The notes beneath the pieces are model-generated. The model did not search any database. It had not been told where the DNA came from and saw only the letters and a list, made by a program, of their open reading frames with translations. DNA of 64,000 nt, taken from contig NZ_SSXE01000010.1 of the NCBI RefSeq assembly GCF_021699195.1, forward strand, positions 1-64,000, written 5' to 3'. Source of the stretch: Nonomuraea sp. MG754425. GTDB lineage: Bacteria; Actinomycetota; Actinomycetes; Streptosporangiales; Streptosporangiaceae. A program made the translations under genes and the position numbers. Below, piece after piece: positions 8,403 to 16,644 of this stretch (position 1 is the stretch's first letter; every line of letters starts with the position of its first letter).

Positions 8403-9367
8403 CCAACGCACTGCCGGTCACCCTGGACGACGTCCACGACGCCGCCGCCCGGTTGAAGGGCGTCGCCCACCGCACGCCCGTCCTGCGCTCGCGCACCCTG
8501 GACGCCCTGGTCGGCGCCGAGGTCTTCGTCAAGTGCGAGAACTTCCAGCGCGTCGGGGCGTTCAAGTTCCGCGGGGCCTACAACGCCGTCTCCCGCCTCA
8601 CACCGGGGCAACTGGCCAGGGGCATCGCCGCCTACTCCTCCGGCAACCACGCCCAGGCCGTCGCCCTGGCGGCGCGCGAACTGGGCAGCACGGCCGTGAT
8701 CGTCATGCCCGAGGACGCCCCCCGCTCCAAGATGGAGGCCACCGCCGGCTACGGCGCGGAGATCGTCACCTACGACCGTTACACCGGCGACCGGGTCGCA
8801 ATCGGCGAGGCGCTGGCGGCCGAGCGCGGCCTGACGCTGATCCCGCCGTACGAGCATCCGCACATCATCGCCGGTCAGGGCACCGCGGCCCTGGAGCTCA
8901 TCGAGGACGTCGAGGACCTGGACGCGCTGGTCGTCGCGGTCGGCGGCGGCGGCCTCATCGCGGGCAGCGCCACGGCGGCCAAGGGCCTGCTGCCCCGGAT
9001 CCGGGTGATCGGCGTCGAGCCGGAGGCGGGCGACGACACCCGGCGCTCGCTCGCGGCGGGGGAGCGGGTGTCCGTCCCCATCCCGCGCACGATCGCGGAC
9101 GGTCTGGCCGCCGAGATCCCGGGCGAGCTGACCTTCTCGGTCAACCGGCGTCTGGTGGACGAGATCGTCCTGGCCGGCGAGGACGACATCCGCGCGGCCA
9201 TGCGCTTCGCCTTCGAACGCATGAAGATCGTCATCGAGCCCAGCGGCGCGACCTCGCTGGCCGCGCTGCTGTCCGCCCGGGTCCCGGACCTGCCGCGCCG
9301 GGTCGGCCTGATCATCTCCGGCGGCAACATCGACACCCGCCGCTTCACCGAACTCTGCGGTCCATGA
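8399..9367 (+). CDS. Threonine/serine dehydratase-like PLP enzyme
   Basis: 322 residues of fold-type II. The PLP lysine lies in GAFKFRGA (residue ~57), the substrate loop is SSGNHAQA, and the glycine-rich phosphate loop is VGGGGLIAG; SGGNID ends the protein. Length and the absence of a C-terminal ACT domain match catabolic serine/threonine dehydratases or threo-3-hydroxyaspartate ammonia-lyases, which deaminate hydroxy-amino acids to keto acids. Translationally coupled to the upstream hydrolase, so the peptidase-like enzyme may feed it amino acids (inference). Confidence 0.88.
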   Translation: MTNALPVTLDDVHDAAARLKGVAHRTPVLRSRTLDALVGAEVFVKCENFQRVGAFKFRGAYNAVSRLTPGQLARGIAAYSSGNHAQAVALAARELGSTAVIVMPEDAPRSKMEATAGYGAEIVTYDRYTGDRVAIGEALAAERGLTLIPPYEHPHIIAGQGTAALELIEDVEDLDALVVAVGGGGLIAGSATAAKGLLPRIRVIGVEPEAGDDTRRSLAAGERVSVPIPRTIADGLAAEIPGELTFSVNRRLVDEIVLAGEDDIRAAMRFAFERMKIVIEPSGATSLAALLSARVPDLPRRVGLIISGGNIDTRRFTELCGP

Positions 9368-9556
9368 CGCGCGCCCGGGTCCGGCGGCTCCCCGACCTCT
9401 GACGGAGCCGCCGCTGCCCGGCCGCCCGCTCCGGACGTCCGACGGAGCCGCCGCCCGGCCCGGCGGCCGGCTCCCGACGTCCGGCCGGATCGCCGCGATC
9501 CGGCCGTTGATCGAGCCGCCGTGATCCGGCCGTCCGGTCGCTTCCCCGTGACGGGC
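9368..9556. other. GC-rich convergent spacer with degenerate repeats
   Basis: No gene is seen. The spacer between the convergent dehydratase and MarR genes contains imperfect repeats of GACGGAGCCGCCG and several CCGGCCG dyads. These could fold and help terminate transcription from both sides, but no single clean hairpin stands out. Confidence 0.3.
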
Positions 9557-10012
9557 TCAGTCCATCCTGGTCAGGCGGTCGAGCAGGAGGCGGCTGATGT
9601 CGCCGAGTTGCCGGAACTGCTCGGGTGTCAGCACGTCGATCAGGTGCTCGCGCACGCTGTCCACGTGGCGTGGGGCCGCCACCCGCAGCGCCTCCAGCCC
9701 CTCGTCGGTGAGCACGGCGAGCCAGCCGCGCCGGTCGCCCTCGTAGTGCTCCCTGCGCACCCAGCCGTTCTGTTCGAGCTTGTTGACCGCGTGGGAGATG
9801 CGGGAGGGCTTGGAACGGGTCTGGTGCGCCAGCTCGCTCATGCGCATGGTCCGCGCAGGGGCCTCGGACAGCAGCACCAGGAGCTCGTAGTAGGTCGCCG
9901 GCATGCCGGCGGCGGTCTGCAGGTCGCGATCGAGCCGTTCGTTGAGCAGGCGCGTGGCCTGCGCGAAGGATCGCCAGATGCGTTGTTCGTCGTCGTCCAG
10001 CCACTTCGTCAC
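9557..10012 (-). CDS. MarR family transcriptional regulator
   Basis: 151 residues with the winged-helix core of MarR (TYYELLVLLSEAP, MRMSELAHQTRSKPSRISHAV, then the wing with GDRRGWLAVLTDEG). Proteins of this type bind small ligands and repress adjacent genes. It is divergent from the YceI gene at 10117; the intergenic dyad TTTCAG-N2-CTGAAA and an 11-bp direct repeat are likely binding sites. The GTG start lacks a Shine-Dalgarno and follows TACGAT by six bases (leaderless pattern). Confidence 0.87.
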   Translation of the reverse strand: MTKWLDDDEQRIWRSFAQATRLLNERLDRDLQTAAGMPATYYELLVLLSEAPARTMRMSELAHQTRSKPSRISHAVNKLEQNGWVRREHYEGDRRGWLAVLTDEGLEALRVAAPRHVDSVREHLIDVLTPEQFRQLGDISRLLLDRLTRMD

Positions 10013-10038
10013 GCCGGCATCGTACTCAATTGTTGCGC

Positions 10039-10091
10039 GCTGAAATAAAACCGAGGTACTGTCGCGCTGAATGTTTCAGTGCTGAAATAAA
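10039..10091. promoter_or_regulatory. Candidate MarR operator
   Basis: An 11-bp direct repeat GCTGAAATAAA occurs at 10039-10049 and 10081-10091. The second copy forms the right arm of a perfect dyad, TTTCAG-TG-CTGAAA (10074-10087). These AT-rich sites lie between the divergent marR and yceI-like genes, 26 bases before the yceI ATG, where a repressor would block both promoters. Confidence 0.55.
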
Positions 10092-10116
10092 TCTCGCCCT
10101 CGAAGGAGCGCACCGC

Positions 10117-10662
10117 ATGTACCCCAGCGAGCTCACCGGCTCCTACACGATCGACCCCGCGCACAGCCGCTTCGGCTTCGTGGCCCGCCATGCCATGGTC
10201 ACCAAGGTGCGGGGCAGCCTGCCCGTCATCGAGGCCGTCGCCACGCTGGACGCCGCCGACCCGTCGGCTTCCAGCGTCCGCGTGGTCCTGGACGCGGCCG
10301 GCGTGGACACCGGCAACGACCAGCGTGACGAGCACCTGCGTACCCATGACTTCCTCGACGTGGCCGCCCACCCGCACATCACGTTCACCGGCACCGGGGT
10401 CAAGCATGTCGGCGGTGACAGCTTCGAGGTGACCGGCGAGCTGTCCATCCGCGGCGTGACCAGGGAGGTCACCGTCCCGCTCGACTACACCGGCTCCGCC
10501 GTCGATGTCATGGGGGCCAAGCGCGTGGGGTTCGAGGGGGGCGTGGTGATCAACCGCAAGGAGTACGGGGTGACCTTCAACGCCGTCCTGGAGACCGGCG
10601 GGGTGATGGTGTCGGAGCGGATCACGCTCGAATTCGACCTGTCCGCGGTCAAGGACGCCTGA
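10117..10662 (+). CDS. YceI family protein
   Basis: 181 residues from the ATG at 10117, which follows the ribosome site CGAAGGAG; a longer frame upstream crosses the operator and is not used. Full YceI domain: GSYTIDPAHSRFGFVARH, then VDTGNDQRDEHLRTHDF and LSIRGVTREVTVPL. Expected to be a lipocalin-like binder of isoprenoids or similar hydrophobic molecules; no export signal. Probably regulated by the divergent MarR protein. Confidence 0.9.
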   Translation: MYPSELTGSYTIDPAHSRFGFVARHAMVTKVRGSLPVIEAVATLDAADPSASSVRVVLDAAGVDTGNDQRDEHLRTHDFLDVAAHPHITFTGTGVKHVGGDSFEVTGELSIRGVTREVTVPLDYTGSAVDVMGAKRVGFEGGVVINRKEYGVTFNAVLETGGVMVSERITLEFDLSAVKDA

Positions 10663-10690
10663 CGCCCTCGCCTGTGGGCCGGAGAGGGCG
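10663..10690 (+). terminator. Possible stem-loop after yceI-like gene
   Basis: CGCCCTC (10663-10669) pairs with GAGGGCG (10684-10690) across a 14-base loop directly after the stop codon. There is no T-tract, so termination is only a possibility. Confidence 0.3.
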
Positions 10691-10833
10691 GGTCCGCCGG
10701 TCCCCTCCGGCCTCGGCATGTCTCCAGGGTGCTCCCGAACCGGCAAGGCAGGGCGGGCCACCGATGAGTTTCCGGGCCGGGCCAGGTCTACCCTTCGCAC
10801 ACCGCAAGCCGCGCACCCGACCAGTGAGGGATC

Positions 10834-11529
10834 ATGAGCACGAACGCGCTACCGCCCATCGTCGACGCTGACACCTGGCAGCGTCAGCTCGACGAACTGC
10901 GTGCCCGGGAGAAGGCCGCGACCCGGGAGCTCGACGCCATCGCCGCCCAGCGCCGCCGCCTGCCCATGGTGCGGATGCCGGACTACGTCCTGGAGGGTGA
11001 GGACGGGCCGGTCCGGCTGGCGGACGTCTTCGACGGCCGGCGTCAGCTCATCGTCTACAACCACATGTGGTTCCCGGGCAAGGAGTGGCAGTGCTCGGGC
11101 TGCACCGGGTTCACCGCGCAGTTCACCCGCCTGGAGTTCCTGGACAACTGGGACGCCCGCTTCGTCATCGTCACCCAGGGTCCGATCGACGCGGCGCTCG
11201 CCTACAAACGCCGGGTCGGGAACCGGATGACCTGGTACTCCACCGCGAACAGCCCGTTCGGCGCCGATGTCGGCGCTCCGCTCGGAGGCGGCTTCGCCGT
11301 CAACGTGTTCCTGCGTGACGGCGACACCGTGTACCGCACCTGGCACACCAACGGCCGGGGCACCGAGCAGCTCACCCACACCTTCGCGCTGACCGACGTG
11401 CTGCCGTACGGGCGGCAGGAGGAGTGGCAGGACTCACCCGAGGGCTGGCCGCAGTCGCCCGCCTACAGCCGCTGGCCCAGTTCCAAGGACGTCGCCGCCG
11501 CCTACGGCCAGGACGGCGCCGGCGCGTAG
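10834..11529 (+). CDS. DUF899 thioredoxin-like protein
   Basis: 231 residues. After an N-terminal helical segment the DUF899 core is seen (VLEGEDGPVRLADVFDGRRQLIVYNHMW). A CxxC pair is present (C87, C90 in ECSGC-like context WQCSGCTGF). DUF899 proteins have a thioredoxin-like fold and unknown substrates; some keep the CxxC motif, as here. The ATG follows GAGGGATC. It is monocistronic, ending at a strong hairpin (11536-11572). Confidence 0.86.
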   Translation: MSTNALPPIVDADTWQRQLDELRAREKAATRELDAIAAQRRRLPMVRMPDYVLEGEDGPVRLADVFDGRRQLIVYNHMWFPGKEWQCSGCTGFTAQFTRLEFLDNWDARFVIVTQGPIDAALAYKRRVGNRMTWYSTANSPFGADVGAPLGGGFAVNVFLRDGDTVYRTWHTNGRGTEQLTHTFALTDVLPYGRQEEWQDSPEGWPQSPAYSRWPSSKDVAAAYGQDGAGA

Positions 11530-11535
11530 CCGGGC

Positions 11536-11572
11536 GGCCGGGGTCACGCGGGGTTCCCGCATGACCCCGGCC
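11536..11572 (+). terminator. Strong hairpin terminator
   Basis: Perfect 11-bp outer stem GGCCGGGGTCA / TGACCCCGGCC with a second 5-bp stem inside (GCGGG-GTT-CCCGC). It begins seven bases after the DUF899 stop. A short CCTTTT run follows some 12 bases later. Confidence 0.7.
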
Positions 11573-11779
11573 TGAATCATCGCCTTTTCTGTACAAAACC
11601 GGGCATCCACCACCAGGGGTGCAGGGCTGGTGACCGTGGGATCTGTGGGCTTTGACGGGTCGTTTGTGTTTAAGGAGGTAACTGAGAGTATCTGCATGGG
11701 TACGTCTGGTTCCGTCTGAGTGCCCCAGTGAGTGGGCGTCGGATTCTGGCCGATCTATTCAGGAACGGAAACGAGAGAC
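11573..11779 (+). promoter_or_regulatory. Leader region of the His-rich secreted protein gene
   Basis: No protein-coding gene is supported. An isolated TAAGGAGGTAAC at 11671-11682 matches the anti-Shine-Dalgarno almost perfectly, but the nearest ATG (11696) opens only a seven-codon frame (MGTSGSV) and is 16 bases away. It may be a leader peptide, a ribosome standby site, or chance. A TTGACG hexamer lies at 11652-11657 without a matching -10 box. Confidence 0.3.
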
Positions 11780-12220
11780 GTGAACACAACGATCCGGCAG
11801 TCGCGGGCGCCCCGCCGTGGGCGGCTCGCGGCAATTGCTCTGACCGGCGCGGTCGCCGGTGTCATGCTCCTTCCCTTGGGTCAGGGAATGGCCTCCGCCA
11901 GCGTGGGCTTCCCGGCCGTCGAGGCCGGCGGCCCGCCGCCGTCCAAGCCGGCCCCGGTCGTCAAGACGAGGGTCGTGCACAGGGAGAAGCCCGTCCTGCG
12001 CAACCCGCGCTGGCACCAGCCGAGAATCGACATCATCGTCGACAACCACAACCACTCGCGCAACAACAACAGGCACCACGTGCACCGGCGTCATCACGAG
12101 GACCACAAGCACGAGGAAGTCAAGTACGAGCCGGTCAGGGAGGAGCTGCAGCAGGCCGATGAGACGGCCACCGCGACCAACAACAACAACCCTTGGTGGT
12201 GGCCGGAAGAGCTGAGCTGA
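11780..12220 (+). CDS. Secreted His/Asn-rich small protein
   Basis: 146 residues from the GTG at 11780. An arginine-rich N-terminus and the hydrophobic stretch LAAIALTGAVAGVMLLPLG followed by ASA mark a Sec signal peptide. The mature part is basic and holds a dense histidine cluster (about residues 94-109: HHVHRRHHEDHKHEE), an acidic segment, then NNNNPWWWPEE. The histidine cluster suggests metal binding; no family is recognised. The frame extends 16 codons upstream but the ATG there places charged sequence before the signal peptide. Four tandem GAGCT repeats span its stop codon. Confidence 0.65.
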   Translation: MNTTIRQSRAPRRGRLAAIALTGAVAGVMLLPLGQGMASASVGFPAVEAGGPPPSKPAPVVKTRVVHREKPVLRNPRWHQPRIDIIVDNHNHSRNNNRHHVHRRHHEDHKHEEVKYEPVREELQQADETATATNNNNPWWWPEELS

Positions 12221-12232
12221 GCTGAGCTCTGA

Positions 12233-12270
12233 GGTCGTGGAGGGCCGGCGCGGTCCGGACCTCCACGACC
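12233..12270. terminator. Bidirectional hairpin terminator
   Basis: Perfect 11-bp stem GGTCGTGGAGG / CCTCCACGACC with a 16-base loop, placed between the convergent His-rich gene (stop at 12220) and XRE gene (stop at 12287). It can serve both strands. Confidence 0.65.
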
Positions 12271-12286
12271 CCGCCCCCCAGGCGCG

Positions 12287-13132
12287 TCACACAGTCGTCT
12301 CGAAGCTCTGTGTCCCGATGACGCGCAGCAGGTCGAGCTTCTCCCGCGCGTCGGTGCCCTCCGTGGGCAGGAACACCAGCACCTTGAGATCCTCCTCGGG
12401 GGTGAACAGCACCTCGCACGTCAGGTGCAGCATCCCGACCTCCGGATGCAGCAGCCGCTTACGGTCGAAACGGCGCACCGCGACCTCGTGCCGCTCCCAC
12501 AACTCGCGGAACTCCGCGCTGCGCTTCAGCAGTCCGTGCACCAGATTCCGCACGTCGTCGTCGCCGGCCCGCCGCGAGTACGTCGCCCGCAGATCGCCGA
12601 CGTGCGCGGCCGAGTGGCGCGGCCAGTCCTCCTCGGGGAACCGGGTCCGGACGGCCGGCTCGGTGAACCACCGCCACGTGATCTGGCGGGTGCCGCCGGC
12701 ACTGTGCGCCAGCGGGCCCATCACGGCGTCGGCGAGGGCGTTGTGCCACAACACCTCGTGCAGGTCGGTGCAGATCGAGACCGGGACGTCGGTCAGCCGC
12801 TCGGCCATGCTGATCAGACCGGGCCGGATGTGCCGGCCGGCCCGGCGCTTCGGCGGCGTCAGCCCGGCCAGGTGGAACAGGTGGTCGCGCTCGTCGAGGT
12901 CGCAGCGGAGCGCGCGGGCCAGGGCGGCCACGATCGACTCGGACGGGTTCGCGCCGCGCCCCTGCTCCAGCCGGGCGTAGTAGTCGCCGGACATGCCGGC
13001 GAGCTGCGCCACCTCGTCCCGCCGCAGGCCGGGTGTGCGCCGTCGTACGCCGTCGGGCAGGCCGACGTCGGCGGGGCGCAGCAGCTCGCGGCGGCGGCGC
13101 AGGAAGTCGGCGAGTCCGGCGCGGTCGATCAC
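12287..13132 (-). CDS. XRE regulator with MmyB-like ligand domain
   Basis: 281 residues from the GTG at 13132. Residues ~1-75 hold the XRE helix-turn-helix (RTPGLRRDEVAQLAGMSGDYYARLEQGR), and residues ~100-275 the MmyB-like domain (VSICTDLHEVLWHNALADAVMGP, then VGDLRATYSRRAGD). MmyB-type proteins bind fatty-acid-like ligands. A TAGACT box precedes the GTG by seven bases without a Shine-Dalgarno. Divergent from the aldo/keto reductase at 13235, a pairing often seen in actinobacteria, so that gene is the likely target. Confidence 0.88.
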   Translation of the reverse strand: MIDRAGLADFLRRRRELLRPADVGLPDGVRRRTPGLRRDEVAQLAGMSGDYYARLEQGRGANPSESIVAALARALRCDLDERDHLFHLAGLTPPKRRAGRHIRPGLISMAERLTDVPVSICTDLHEVLWHNALADAVMGPLAHSAGGTRQITWRWFTEPAVRTRFPEEDWPRHSAAHVGDLRATYSRRAGDDDVRNLVHGLLKRSAEFRELWERHEVAVRRFDRKRLLHPEVGMLHLTCEVLFTPEEDLKVLVFLPTEGTDAREKLDLLRVIGTQSFETTV

Positions 13133-13234
13133 GTCCAGGAGTCTACGGACCGCGCGCGGGCCCCAACCAGGACCAGGCAGTCCCTGGATGGGCCGTACCT
13201 GGTCCGGCCGTCCGGGGGCGCGCACAGTGGAGGC

Positions 13235-14230
13235 ATGACAACGTTGACCGACCTCGGCACCCGGCGGCTCGGCCGCACCGGCCCCCTCGTCTCCTCGCCC
13301 GGCCTCGGCTGCATGGGCCTGTCCGGCGCGTACGGCCCCGTGGACGAGGACGAAGGCGTGCGCGTCCTGCACGCGTACCTGGACGCCGGCGGCACCCTGC
13401 TGGACACCGGCGACTTCTACGGCTCAGGGCACAACGAGACGCTGATCCGGCGGGCGTTGCGGGAGCGCGACCGCGACGAGGTCGTGCTCTCCGTCAAGTT
13501 CGGCGCGCTGCGCGGGCCCACCGGGCGGCCCGCCGGGATCGACGCCCGCCCCGCCGCCGTGCGGAACTTCCTGACCTACTCGTTGCAGCGACTCGGCACC
13601 GACTACGTCGACGTCTACCGTCCGGCCCGGCTCGACCCGTCCGTGCCGATCGAGGAGACCGTCGGCGCGATCAACGAGCTGGTCGAGCAGGGCTACGTGC
13701 GCCACATCGGCCTCAGCGAGGTCGGCGCGCGGACCATCCGCCGGGCCGCGGCCGTCGCGCCGATCTGCGACGTGCAGCTCGAGTACTCGCTGCTCAGCCG
13801 CGGCATCGAGGACGAGATCCGGCCCGCCTGCCGCGAACTCGGCATCGGCGTCACCGCCTACGGGGTGTTGTCGCGCGGCCTGATCGGCGGCAGCGGGGAA
13901 CTCGGCGGGGCGCGGGCCGTCCTGCCGCGCTTCCAGGGCGCCGACCGCGAGCACAACGTCGCCCTCGTGGCGCGGCTGGCGGAGCTCGCCGCGGCGAAGG
14001 ACGCCTCCGTGGCGCAACTGGCGATCGCCTGGGTGGCGGCGCAGGGCGAGGACATCGTGCCGGTCGTCGGCGCGCGGCGGCCGGACCAGGTGGCCACGCT
14101 CGTCGGCAGCGGCCGCGTCTCGCTCAGCCCCGAGGAACTCGCCCGCATCGACGAGCTCATCCCGCCCGGCGCGGCCCGCGGCGACCGTTACCCCCGCCAG
14201 GGCATGGCCGATCTGGACAGCGAACGCTGA
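13235..14230 (+). CDS. Aldo/keto reductase
   Basis: 331-residue TIM-barrel oxidoreductase. D and Y of the catalytic tetrad are in LLDTGDFYG, and K is in SVKFGALRG. The position where most members carry the catalytic histidine (the LHRxDP region) reads VYRPARLDP, so that histidine is absent. C-terminal GARRPDQV is the NADPH-phosphate contact. The ATG follows GGAGG closely. It is divergent from an MmyB-type XRE gene and convergent with the flavoprotein at 14256. Confidence 0.86.
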   Translation: MTTLTDLGTRRLGRTGPLVSSPGLGCMGLSGAYGPVDEDEGVRVLHAYLDAGGTLLDTGDFYGSGHNETLIRRALRERDRDEVVLSVKFGALRGPTGRPAGIDARPAAVRNFLTYSLQRLGTDYVDVYRPARLDPSVPIEETVGAINELVEQGYVRHIGLSEVGARTIRRAAAVAPICDVQLEYSLLSRGIEDEIRPACRELGIGVTAYGVLSRGLIGGSGELGGARAVLPRFQGADREHNVALVARLAELAAAKDASVAQLAIAWVAAQGEDIVPVVGARRPDQVATLVGSGRVSLSPEELARIDELIPPGAARGDRYPRQGMADLDSER

Positions 14231-14255
14231 GCCCCGCCCCGCCGGAGCCACCCGG

Positions 14256-15440
14256 TCACGCCGCCGCCTTGGCGACCGAGCCCGACGCGGCCCGCGACCG
14301 GGTGACGGGCCGCCGCCGGACCGGCATCCCGAGCGTCGGGTTGGCGACGCCCCAGGCGGCGCTCTTGCAGATCAGCTCCTTGTAGGCGGTGGCGAGCCGG
14401 CCGGTCAGGACCGCGGGGCGGGACCGGTCGTCGTCGGTGACGTACTGGATCAGCCCCTCCCTGCGGCCCAGCGAGACGCACTGCATGAAGTAGCCCACCG
14501 ACCCGTTCGGGACCTTGCCGCCGGTCAGGCGGGCCGCGATCGCGTCGGCGGCCTGGTACGAGGTCGGAATGCCCGAGGCGCACGACATCCGCAGCGGCCC
14601 GCCGCCCTTGCCCATGGCCAGGGCCGCGTCACCGATGGCGTACACGTCGGGGTGCGAGACCGAGCGCATGGTCCCGTCGACCACGATCTGGCCGGTGGCG
14701 CCGACCTCCAGGTCGCTCGCACTCGCGATCGGGTGGACCGCGAACCCGGCGCTCCACAAGGTGACCGCGGACGGGACGGTCCGGCCGTCGGCCAGGGTGA
14801 CGCGGTCGGCCTCGACGCCGGTGACGGTGGCCTTCTCGTGCACGGTGATCCCGAGCCCGGTGAAGACCTTGCGCAGGTGGCGGCGGCCCTTGGGGGAGAG
14901 CCAGTCGCCGAACTCGCCGCCGGCGGCGATGGCGACGGTGAGGTCCGGGCGGGCCTCGGCGATCTCGGACGCGGCCTCCACGCCGGTGAGGCCGCCGCCG
15001 ACGACGGTCACGGTCTGCCCGGCCCCGAGCCCGGCCAGGCGCTCGCGCAGCCGCAGCGCGCCCGGCCGGCTCGCGATCTCGTAGGCGTGCTCGGTGGTCC
15101 CGGGGACGTCCTGGGTGTTCCAGCCGCTGCCGAGGGCGTAGACGAGGGTGTCGTAGGCGAGCTCCTCCCCGTCGACGGTGACGGTCTTGCGGCCGACGTC
15201 GACACGGGTGACCCGGCCCAGCCGCAGCTCGACGCCGGTGCCCGCGAACATCTCGCTGAACGGCCGGCGCCTGAGGTCCTGGCCGGTCGCGACCTGGTGC
15301 ATGCGGACGCGTTCCACGAAGTCGGGCTCGGCGTTGACGAGGGTGATGGAGACCTCCTCGGGACGCAGCCGCTTGGCGAGACGGCCTGCGGCGGCCGCTC
15401 CGGTGTACCCGGCTCCGAGGACGATCACGCGGTGCTTCAT
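14256..15440 (-). CDS. FAD-dependent NADH dehydrogenase-like oxidoreductase
   Basis: 394 residues from the ATG at 15440, preceded by AGGAG. FAD-binding GAGYTGAAAAGRL lies at residues ~8-20, NAD(P)-binding VVGGGLTGVEAASEI at ~147-161, and the second flavin motif VYAIGDAAL at ~275. This is the single-subunit type II NADH dehydrogenase-like family, acting at the membrane or as a soluble reductase. It lies downstream of the ECF41 sigma gene on the same strand; oxidoreductases are typical ECF41 partners, so it is the probable sigma target. Confidence 0.87.
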   Translation of the reverse strand: MKHRVIVLGAGYTGAAAAGRLAKRLRPEEVSITLVNAEPDFVERVRMHQVATGQDLRRRPFSEMFAGTGVELRLGRVTRVDVGRKTVTVDGEELAYDTLVYALGSGWNTQDVPGTTEHAYEIASRPGALRLRERLAGLGAGQTVTVVGGGLTGVEAASEIAEARPDLTVAIAAGGEFGDWLSPKGRRHLRKVFTGLGITVHEKATVTGVEADRVTLADGRTVPSAVTLWSAGFAVHPIASASDLEVGATGQIVVDGTMRSVSHPDVYAIGDAALAMGKGGGPLRMSCASGIPTSYQAADAIAARLTGGKVPNGSVGYFMQCVSLGRREGLIQYVTDDDRSRPAVLTGRLATAYKELICKSAAWGVANPTLGMPVRRRPVTRSRAASGSVAKAAA

Positions 15441-15503
15441 GTGCCTGCTCCTGTCTTGGCTGGTTTCGCCCCTTGAACCGGATGGCTCACCGTTTCCTGA
15501 CAG

Positions 15504-15535
15504 GAACGGGATGTGAGACACGTCACATCCCGTTC
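15504..15535. promoter_or_regulatory. 32-bp palindrome between sigma and oxidoreductase genes
   Basis: A perfect inverted repeat with 13-bp arms (GAACGGGATGTGA and TCACATCCCGTTC) and a 6-bp spacer. It starts inside the stop codon of the sigma gene and lies 64 bases upstream of the oxidoreductase ATG. It could be a transcription terminator or attenuator (no T-run), or an operator. It contains TGTGACG, partly similar to the ECF41 -35 element, but no matching -10 box at the right distance. Confidence 0.65.
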
Positions 15536-16478
15536 AGTAGGCGTCGACCAGCGGCTCCCCGTGCTCGACGGTCGCCCACAGCTCGGTCGCGCGGGCGAGC
15601 TTGTCGGGGTTGACCTGGGTACGGATCGCGGTGATGCCGTCGGCGGTCACCTCCATGCACATGACGCCGACCACCCGGCCGTCCAGGACGGCCACGAGGG
15701 CGGGCTCGCCGTTGGCGACCCAGGCGTGGATGGCGACCGCGCCGCCGAGCGCCGCGCGCTTGGCGGCGGTGGGCTTGAACTGGCCGCGCAGGAACTTCGC
15801 GACCTCGATCGCGCCCTCGACCACCCTGGCACTGGCCGGGACCTTGCCGCCGCCGTCACCGATCGCGACGGCGGAGGTGGTGAGCAGGCGCACGAGCGGC
15901 TCGGTACGGCCGCTGGTGGCCGCCGCCAGGAACTCCTCGACGATGCGCCGGGCGGCGGCGTCGTCGATCTCGGTGCGGGTCCTGCCGTCGGCGACGTGCT
16001 TCTTGGCACGGTGGAAGATCTGCTGGCTGGCGGCCTCGGTGAGGTCGAGGATCGCGGCGATCTCCCGGTGCGGGTAGTCGAACGCCTCCCGCAGCACGTA
16101 GACCGCCCGCTCATTGGGGGACAGGCGCTCCAGGAGGGTGAGGACCGCGTACGAGACCGATTCGCGCTGCTCGGCGGTGTCGGCCGGGCCGAGCATCGGG
16201 TCGCCGGCGAGCAGCGGCTCGGGCAGCCACCGGCCCACGTAGGTCTCGCGGCGGGCCCGCGCCGAGGAGAGCTGGTTGAGGCACAGGTTGGTGAGGACCT
16301 TGGTGAGCCAGGCTTCCGGCACGTCGATGGCCTCGACGTCGGCGGCCTGCCAGCGCAGGAACGTCTCCTGCACGACGTCTTCGGCCTCCGCCGCCGAGCC
16401 GAGCAGGCGGTAGGCGATGGCCTCGAGCCTCGGCCGGCAGGCGACGAACCGGCCGACGTCGTCCGTGGTCAGCGACAT
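15534..16478 (-). CDS. ECF41-type sigma factor (SigJ-like)
   Basis: 314 residues. Region 2 (AIAYRLLGSAAEAEDVVQETFLRW) and region 4 (LSPNERAVYVLREAFDYPHREIAAIL) are followed by a ~100-residue SnoaL-like C-terminal domain containing DGGGK (near residue 200) and the diagnostic NPDKLA near the end. In ECF41 factors the C-terminal domain, not an anti-sigma factor, modulates activity. The ATG follows TAGGAT by six bases (leaderless pattern). The downstream flavoprotein gene is the expected partner. Confidence 0.9.
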   Translation of the reverse strand: MSLTTDDVGRFVACRPRLEAIAYRLLGSAAEAEDVVQETFLRWQAADVEAIDVPEAWLTKVLTNLCLNQLSSARARRETYVGRWLPEPLLAGDPMLGPADTAEQRESVSYAVLTLLERLSPNERAVYVLREAFDYPHREIAAILDLTEAASQQIFHRAKKHVADGRTRTEIDDAAARRIVEEFLAAATSGRTEPLVRLLTTSAVAIGDGGGKVPASARVVEGAIEVAKFLRGQFKPTAAKRAALGGAVAIHAWVANGEPALVAVLDGRVVGVMCMEVTADGITAIRTQVNPDKLARATELWATVEHGEPLVDAY

Positions 16479-16644
16479 GGCCTGATCCTAGCCGCGCGGC
16501 CCGGATCGGCGGAGCGCGGGTTCGCGACTCCCGGCGGCCCCCGGCGGTCGCCGCGTTCACCCTCGCGTCAGGTCTGGTTCACACATTATTCCCAGCTTCG
16601 TGCTGTCCGATGTGGGCTGACCATGTGCTGACGAAAGGAGGGAC

